Below are positions 7,170 to 10,973 of a DNA stretch of 10,973 bases, one piece after another; the stretch's first letter is position 1, and each line of letters starts with the position of its first letter. Below the pieces are notes generated by a model. The model saw nothing but the letters and a program-made list of their open reading frames with translations. It did not search any database and was not told the DNA's origin. Position numbers and translations under genes: made by a program. The DNA comes from an uncultured Taibaiella sp. Its GTDB lineage: Bacteria > Bacteroidota > Bacteroidia > Chitinophagales > Chitinophagaceae. The DNA lies in assembly GCA_946886975.1 (NCBI GenBank), contig CAMPJV010000062.1, positions 1-10,973 of the forward strand, in the 5' to 3' direction.

Positions 7170-9821
7170 TTAGTTTTCTTCATCTTCCGGCTTTACAAAG
7201 AAGGTTACAGTCCTTAATGGATTAATGAAACCGGTAAAGCGTCTGCCAGACTTTATCTTCTGCCGCAGCCTGGCTATGAAAGGCTTCAGGAAGCCTGCAA
7301 CGGATTGCTCTTCTGACGCGGTCAGTGGCTGTTTTGCATACTTCTGCTTCAGGTAGATGTTCATGAATGAGGCAAAGGAGGTGCCGTATTCGGGATCTAC
7401 TGTCTCCCTGGCGTACTTCATCGGTGTCTGGTCTCCCCTGAATACGCCCACCTGGTGCAGGTAGAATGTAGCTGCCCTGTATGCCCAATAGGGTTTGGCG
7501 GTCGGCTTGGCATTGTGGTACCGTAGTACAAAATACCTGTATATCAGGGTTGGCATTAATAGCAGCAACAAAATAATCGCTCCAACAATTGCCGCAACTG
7601 TCCAGAGCACCTTCTCCACGGACACTGTGCTCTCCTGCTCCGTGGTCTTCGCCTTCTCTTCCGGCTTGCTCAGGTCCTTCCTTTTCAGGTACACTTCATC
7701 TATAGGCGAGGGATCGGGGAATTGCTTAATGATAGAGTTGCCCGTTGCACTGTTGCCCACGGCCATTTTCTTGAAGGCTTCGGCATAGGAAACTGCTGTT
7801 GCCTGCTCGCCTTTCTCTATACTCTTCAGGGGCACGTCCAGGCTATCTCTTTTAATGGATGCGATCTTAACGTCCATATTCACGGCCACGGGGGTTTCCA
7901 GTTGGTATTCCTTGTCGTGGAAAACCATATGCCGCACCTGCAGCGTCAGTATTTTCTTTATTGTGTCCACTCCCTGCACTATGCCATCTGCGGCAAGCCA
8001 CGCCCTCGGGGGCTGCATAGGCGGAGTGCCGTCCGGCTTAGGGCTTTCCTGAGCATCGCTATTGCCTACTGTCGTGTCGAAGTCCAGCCAGCCATAGCCC
8101 GGGAAGTACACCTGCACCCACGCATGCGCCTGATCTGCATAATACCAGTACCAGCCCTTGTTCTTATCACTCCGGTCCACCGTAAGGAAGCCCACGGCTA
8201 TGCGCGATGGTATGCCCAGTGAGCGTAGCATGAACAACGTTGCACCGGCATAGTAAGCACAATAGCCCTTATGGTTGTCGAACAGGAAGTACATCAGCTT
8301 CGATGCACTGGGTATGTCCGGCACTCCAGGGTTGTCAGTGTATTTGAACAATGGCTCGCCGTTCTCGTCCTTCGACAGGAACCAGTCCCTTATAGCAAGT
8401 ACTTTATCTACCGGCGTTCTCGCCTTACCCGTTACGGTAGAGGCCAGGGAGGCTATCCTGCGGAACTTCGGATCAGACGGCATGTAGGTATAGTAGTTCA
8501 TGAAGGTCTGGTCCATACCCTGGTATCCGCCCACCTTCCTCAGCACCTCAAAGCGCTGCTCCTGGAACTTCTTTATCTGCTCGTCCTGCGCGTTATAGAT
8601 GAAATAGGCACTGTTCAGGTCCGACACATAGCTCTTCGCCCGGAATGCCGTCTTGAACTCATCCCTGAAATCCTTCTCAACCGTGATGGGCTGCACGAAG
8701 TAACCAGTGTGCGGGGCAAGGTATGTCGAGGGCGAAAGGCTCTTGGTGTACACCTCTATCTCTACCGTCCTCCTCAGCTTCTCACCCAGGGCATTCTTTA
8801 TAACCGAGGAATCTGTCTTGGTAAAGAACAGCGGCAGCTTAGACGGGTCCGGCTCAAACAGGTCGTTGTAAGGAATAGTACTGTCCCGCTCAAAGGTCTC
8901 CGTAAGGGTATCGAACTTTGTGTAATAGAACGCGGTAAGGTATAGCGGGTTTGGAATGTCAGTGTTCGGGAAGTAATTATTTATATGAGCGCAGAAGAGC
9001 AGCTCGTTGTTCCTGCCCAGTGAACCCTGCAGCCGGGAGTAATCCTTGAGGTCGAAGGTGCCATCCTTCTTCTGGTTCAGCATGCTGTTCTTGCCTGCCT
9101 TGCCTCCGCCGCCATAGTTGGCCACTGTCTCCTTTATCTCTCCCTGCATCTTCAGGTAAACGCCGGTAAGGATAAGGGCGGCGAGCACGGCAAACATCAC
9201 CAGCCGGCGCGAGAGGAACCACCAGAACTTCTGAGACTTGTCTTTATAGCTGTATATCTGCTCAGCGGTGAATATGATGTACACAGAATAGAGCAGGGCA
9301 GGGGCGAACGCCTCCATCAGGCTGAGCACCGTATCCGTCTTCGACTTAGCGATCAGGAATATACAGGCGCAGAGCAGCGCTACGGCGATAAGTACTGAAA
9401 AGTAGCGCAGCCTGATGAACCCCCAGCCTATCAGCCAACCGGTGGTGAACAGCGCTGTGAACACCAGGAACTGAACGGATATGAAGAAAGCATCAAACTC
9501 GCCGGTGGCAAAGCTGTCCAGCCCTTTGTAGATAGCATAAAGACCAAGTACCAATAGCAGGAAGGTGGGCAGGAACCGGAACCGGAACGAATAGAATATG
9601 GCGCTGCCTGCCATTCCGGCGGCGGCAAAAAGCGTAAGCTGCAGGGTCAGGTTGGCTACAGGTGGCAGAAAGGACAACAACCCACTGTGCGGATCGCCTA
9701 TAATGCCGAAATACTGGTTAGCGTTCCACAACAGGAAGTAGGCCACCAGCACAGTAGGAAAGATCAGGAAAACGAGTTTCGCCAGCAGTTCATTGACAGG
9801 CGTAGCTCTTTGTATATTCAT
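7170..9821 (-). CDS. TgpA-like membrane transglutaminase-domain protein
   Basis: An inner-membrane protein of 883 aa. Residues 1-225 contain about seven hydrophobic helices (near 12-32, 49-77, 83-100, 112-136, 139-158, 170-187, 206-223). A large extracytoplasmic part (about 226-737) carries a transglutaminase-like core with an intact triad: C521 (KGYCAYYAG), H566 (QAHAWVQVYF) and D582 (GWLDFDTT). A further transmembrane helix (about 738-765) leads to a cytoplasmic domain whose TPMKYARE...YLKQKYAKQPLTASEEQ pattern (799-840) resembles DUF4129. The order TM bundle, transglutaminase, TM, DUF4129-like is that of Pseudomonas TgpA (DUF3488-transglutaminase-DUF4129). Such domains may act as protease, amidase or acyl-transferase; the substrate is unknown. 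A role in envelope maintenance with the downstream PBP is inferred from proximity only. A poly-Gly stretch (GGGGKAG, 237-243) marks a flexible linker after the TM bundle. The ATG at 9821 opens directly before the first hydrophobic helix. Confidence 0.88.
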   Translation of the reverse strand: MNIQRATPVNELLAKLVFLIFPTVLVAYFLLWNANQYFGIIGDPHSGLLSFLPPVANLTLQLTLFAAAGMAGSAIFYSFRFRFLPTFLLLVLGLYAIYKGLDSFATGEFDAFFISVQFLVFTALFTTGWLIGWGFIRLRYFSVLIAVALLCACIFLIAKSKTDTVLSLMEAFAPALLYSVYIIFTAEQIYSYKDKSQKFWWFLSRRLVMFAVLAALILTGVYLKMQGEIKETVANYGGGGKAGKNSMLNQKKDGTFDLKDYSRLQGSLGRNNELLFCAHINNYFPNTDIPNPLYLTAFYYTKFDTLTETFERDSTIPYNDLFEPDPSKLPLFFTKTDSSVIKNALGEKLRRTVEIEVYTKSLSPSTYLAPHTGYFVQPITVEKDFRDEFKTAFRAKSYVSDLNSAYFIYNAQDEQIKKFQEQRFEVLRKVGGYQGMDQTFMNYYTYMPSDPKFRRIASLASTVTGKARTPVDKVLAIRDWFLSKDENGEPLFKYTDNPGVPDIPSASKLMYFLFDNHKGYCAYYAGATLFMLRSLGIPSRIAVGFLTVDRSDKNKGWYWYYADQAHAWVQVYFPGYGWLDFDTTVGNSDAQESPKPDGTPPMQPPRAWLAADGIVQGVDTIKKILTLQVRHMVFHDKEYQLETPVAVNMDVKIASIKRDSLDVPLKSIEKGEQATAVSYAEAFKKMAVGNSATGNSIIKQFPDPSPIDEVYLKRKDLSKPEEKAKTTEQESTVSVEKVLWTVAAIVGAIILLLLLMPTLIYRYFVLRYHNAKPTAKPYWAYRAATFYLHQVGVFRGDQTPMKYARETVDPEYGTSFASFMNIYLKQKYAKQPLTASEEQSVAGFLKPFIARLRQKIKSGRRFTGFINPLRTVTFFVKPEDEEN

Positions 9822-10032
9822 AGGTGTCTGTGAAACAATAAATTTAGCGGAAATAATTACTGATAACTTGTTAAATCAACATATGGCTGCGGAATGCTCT
9901 GTTTCAGCGTCAAACAGTTCTCCTACCCTGCAGACAAGCGCTATCATTTCTCGAGCTAAAGTATATTTAAATCAGACAGCCGGGTCCCCGTCCTGCCCGC
10001 TCTTCCCAACCCCTGAAAATACCCGCCTGCCT

Positions 10033-10076
10033 CCAGGCTCATCCTAGGCTTATCCAAGACTTTAGGTAGGCTTTAC
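10033..10076. repeat. Degenerate 11-bp tandem repeat, four units
   Basis: Four consecutive 11-mers can be aligned: CCAGGCTCATC (10033), CTAGGCTTATC (10044), CAAGACTTTAG (10055) and GTAGGCTTTAC (10066). Units 1 and 2 differ at two positions. The AGGCTT-like core recurs at the same phase in all four. It lies in the C/T-rich part of the gene-free region and its function is unknown. Confidence 0.6.
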
Positions 10077-10309
10077 TACGGGTCTCCCCCGCATCTTCTC
10101 CCCATCTTGAGCGCTCCAGACACTACTCGAAAAGCAGGCGTTCCGCAATCGCCCGTAGCACAGCAAGGCACAAACCATGCGAAGCCACCCGTTCCATAAA
10201 AGATGCATTCGGTAGCATAAAGGAATCAGAACTCGTGCTTATACAACATGCCCTTCAGACCCGTAGCCCGAATTTCGCTGGTACACTCATGCTGACAGGC
10301 GGGGGAAGA

Positions 10310-10353
10310 CCAGTGCAACTCCAGTGCAACTACGCTGTAACTCCAGTGATATT
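10310..10353. repeat. 11-bp tandem repeat, two perfect plus two degenerate units
   Basis: CCAGTGCAACT occurs at 10310-10320 and again, identically, at 10321-10331. The next two 11-mers, ACGCTGTAACT (10332) and CCAGTGATATT (10343), keep the phase with mismatches; the last matches at 8 of 11 positions. The AACTCCAGTG junction is therefore seen at 10317 and 10339, exactly 22 bp apart. The period is the same as in the array at 10033. Confidence 0.72.
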
Positions 10354-10561
10354 GCAGGTGCGTGGTTGTTTTTTATTATATTAAAGCGAGGCGTTGTACC
10401 AGGAAAGCTAATCAGGGTAAACAGTAAATGCTAGAAAACATAGGCCGTATTGGTCATATATTTGGTATCCAGGTGCTTTGATGATTAGGAAATTAAATAG
10501 TTGTTAGAAAATATGAGGATTTGGCACCGGGAAGAGGAAGTGCGAGCATACCCACCCCGCT

Positions 10562-10618
10562 GTTCGGAATGTTCCGAACGGCATCCCGAACTCAGAATGG
10601 AGGCCGTTCTCTGAACGG
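10562..10618. repeat. Cluster of inverted repeats with overlapping arms
   Basis: GTTCGGAATGTTCCGAAC (10562-10579) is a palindrome with two perfect 8-base arms around TG. A second hairpin is CCGTTC-TCT-GAACGG (10604-10618). GAACGGC (10576-10582), which overlaps the first palindrome, is also perfectly complementary to GCCGTTC (10603-10609), which overlaps the second. A third CCGAAC lies at 10586-10591. The cluster could be a protein-binding site, a structured RNA or a REP-like element; nothing else in the window repeats it. Confidence 0.65.
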
Positions 10619-10731
10619 AAAGAATCCTGGTGGAAAAAATATTTCACTTTCACAAGTAGGAGAACAAACCGCGAAAAGATACAAAGGCAGTTGGTCTAGC
10701 CACTGAATGCCATTTGCTCTGGGAATAGACG

Positions 10732-10761
10732 AAAAAAAAAGCCCTTGCTGGCGCAAGGGCT
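10732..10761 (-). terminator. Rho-independent terminator of the T9SS-substrate gene
   Basis: A perfect 9-bp stem, AGCCCTTGC (10740-10748) with GCAAGGGCT (10753-10761), closes a four-base loop. Read on the minus strand it is followed directly by a run of T (10740-10732). It lies 44 bases beyond the stop codon of the gene at 10806, the right place and orientation for its intrinsic terminator. Confidence 0.92.
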
Positions 10762-10805
10762 GAATATTCTGTTTCAGATTTATCGGGGTGCCAAGGGGCG
10801 TACAC

Positions 10806-10973
10806 TTAGTTCTTAATAAATCTGCCGCTTGCCTGGTTGCCATTTCTTCCTATAAAGCGCATCAGGTATACGCCGGGAGCTAAGTTGCTGATATCTACCT
10901 TGTCTTTTGTTCCTTTCAGAGACGTTCGCAAAATTCGTATGCCCACGGTATTGTAAACTTCCAGAGTTGTTCC
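10806..10973 (-). CDS. Secreted protein with T9SS type A C-terminal sorting domain, C-terminal fragment
   Basis: The last 55 codons of a gene enter from the right edge and end at TAA (10808-10806). The peptide starts GTTLEVYNTVGIRILRTSLK and continues through a VDISNLAPGVYLMRF stretch to a final GRFIKN. This is the standard 'v.vyn..G..v......' then 'idis.L..GvYl.r' then 'g..r.ik' layout of the Por secretion-system C-terminal sorting domain. In T9SS-bearing Bacteroidota this domain directs the protein across the outer membrane and is cleaved or lipid-anchored at the surface. The functional part of the protein lies outside the window, so its activity is unknown. The frame is open to the edge and the terminator follows 44 bases after the stop. 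Confidence 0.9.
   Translation of the reverse strand, partial: GTTLEVYNTVGIRILRTSLKGTKDKVDISNLAPGVYLMRFIGRNGNQASGRFIKN

Larger units (their letters stand above)
9822..10731. other. Gene-free stretch of about 0.9 kb
   Basis: I find no coding region I can support on either strand. The part next to the transglutaminase start (9822-9890) is AT-rich and must hold any separate promoter for that gene, but I see only weak -7-like matches, such as TAAATTTA at 9840-9847 on the minus strand. From about 9980 to 10115 the plus strand is unusually rich in C and T. Two 11-bp-period arrays (10033-10076 and 10310-10353) and an inverted-repeat cluster (10562-10618) lie within. The segment 10365-10500 is AT-rich again and contains TATATTTG at 10457-10464 (plus strand), an exact -7-like box without a matching -33 element. 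Confidence 0.6.

Noticed and set aside
8271..8945. Plus-strand 224-codon open frame opposite the transglutaminase gene
   Set aside because: It is long but antisense to the catalytic core of a clear gene, and its Arg/Leu/Val-rich product shows no domain.
9981..9990. Small CGGG-TC-CCCG palindrome
   Set aside because: The four-base arms with a two-base loop are too short to be meaningful in C-rich DNA.
9793..10047. Plus-strand 84-codon open frame overlapping the transglutaminase start
   Set aside because: It runs antisense into a well-supported gene and its product has low-complexity Ser/Pro-rich character expected of non-coding C/T-rich DNA.
10152..10267. Eight-base direct repeat CCCGTAGC at 10152-10159 and 10260-10267, considered as a possible attachment or target-site duplication
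   Set aside because: There is no integrase, transposase or inverted end between the copies, and an 8-base match in 1 kb is plausible by chance.
10521..10706. Plus-strand 61-codon open frame in the gene-free region
   Set aside because: It is short, spans the palindrome cluster, matches no family I recognise and has no convincing upstream signal.
10592..10843. Minus-strand 83-codon open frame across the terminator
   Set aside because: It overlaps the stop of the T9SS-domain gene and the intrinsic terminator hairpin, so it is a chance frame.

Overview
The window looks like a chromosomal segment of a Bacteroidota member, probably of the Chitinophagaceae or a related T9SS-bearing group. Three things point there. 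LpxC and FabZ are fused in one polypeptide, a hallmark of this phylum. The partial gene at the right edge ends in a type IX secretion (T9SS) sorting domain. The order HD phosphohydrolase, lpxD, lpxC/fabZ, lpxA is one I associate with Bacteroidota. The placement rests on family knowledge and not on any search.

Layout: every supported gene lies on the minus strand, so transcription runs from high to low coordinates. In that order they are: a partial secreted protein with a T9SS C-terminal domain (10806-10973) and its intrinsic terminator (10732-10761); a gene-free stretch of about 0.9 kb (9822-10731); a large TgpA-like membrane transglutaminase (7170-9821); a class A penicillin-binding protein (4756-7101); an HD-domain phosphohydrolase (3490-4710); lpxD (2344-3414); lpxC/fabZ (878-2347); lpxA (81-881); and the first 32 codons of an ABC-transporter ATPase (1-97).

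How the genes fit together: LpxA, LpxC and LpxD perform the first three steps of lipid A synthesis, and the FabZ domain supplies dehydratase activity for fatty acid elongation from the same hydroxyacyl-ACP pool. These genes are tightly coupled: lpxD/lpxC share 4 bp (GTGA), lpxC/lpxA share 4 bp (ATGA), and lpxA/ABC share 17 bp. The penicillin-binding protein polymerises and crosslinks peptidoglycan. The transglutaminase-like protein just upstream is probably also an envelope factor. The whole block is therefore an envelope-biogenesis cluster, mostly of well-known families.

The least explained part is the gene-free stretch. It holds two separate short tandem arrays with an 11-bp period, a C-rich strand-asymmetric segment, and a cluster of inverted repeats whose arms could form two mutually exclusive folds. 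I see no tRNA, rRNA, CRISPR array, insertion sequence or clear new multi-gene system.
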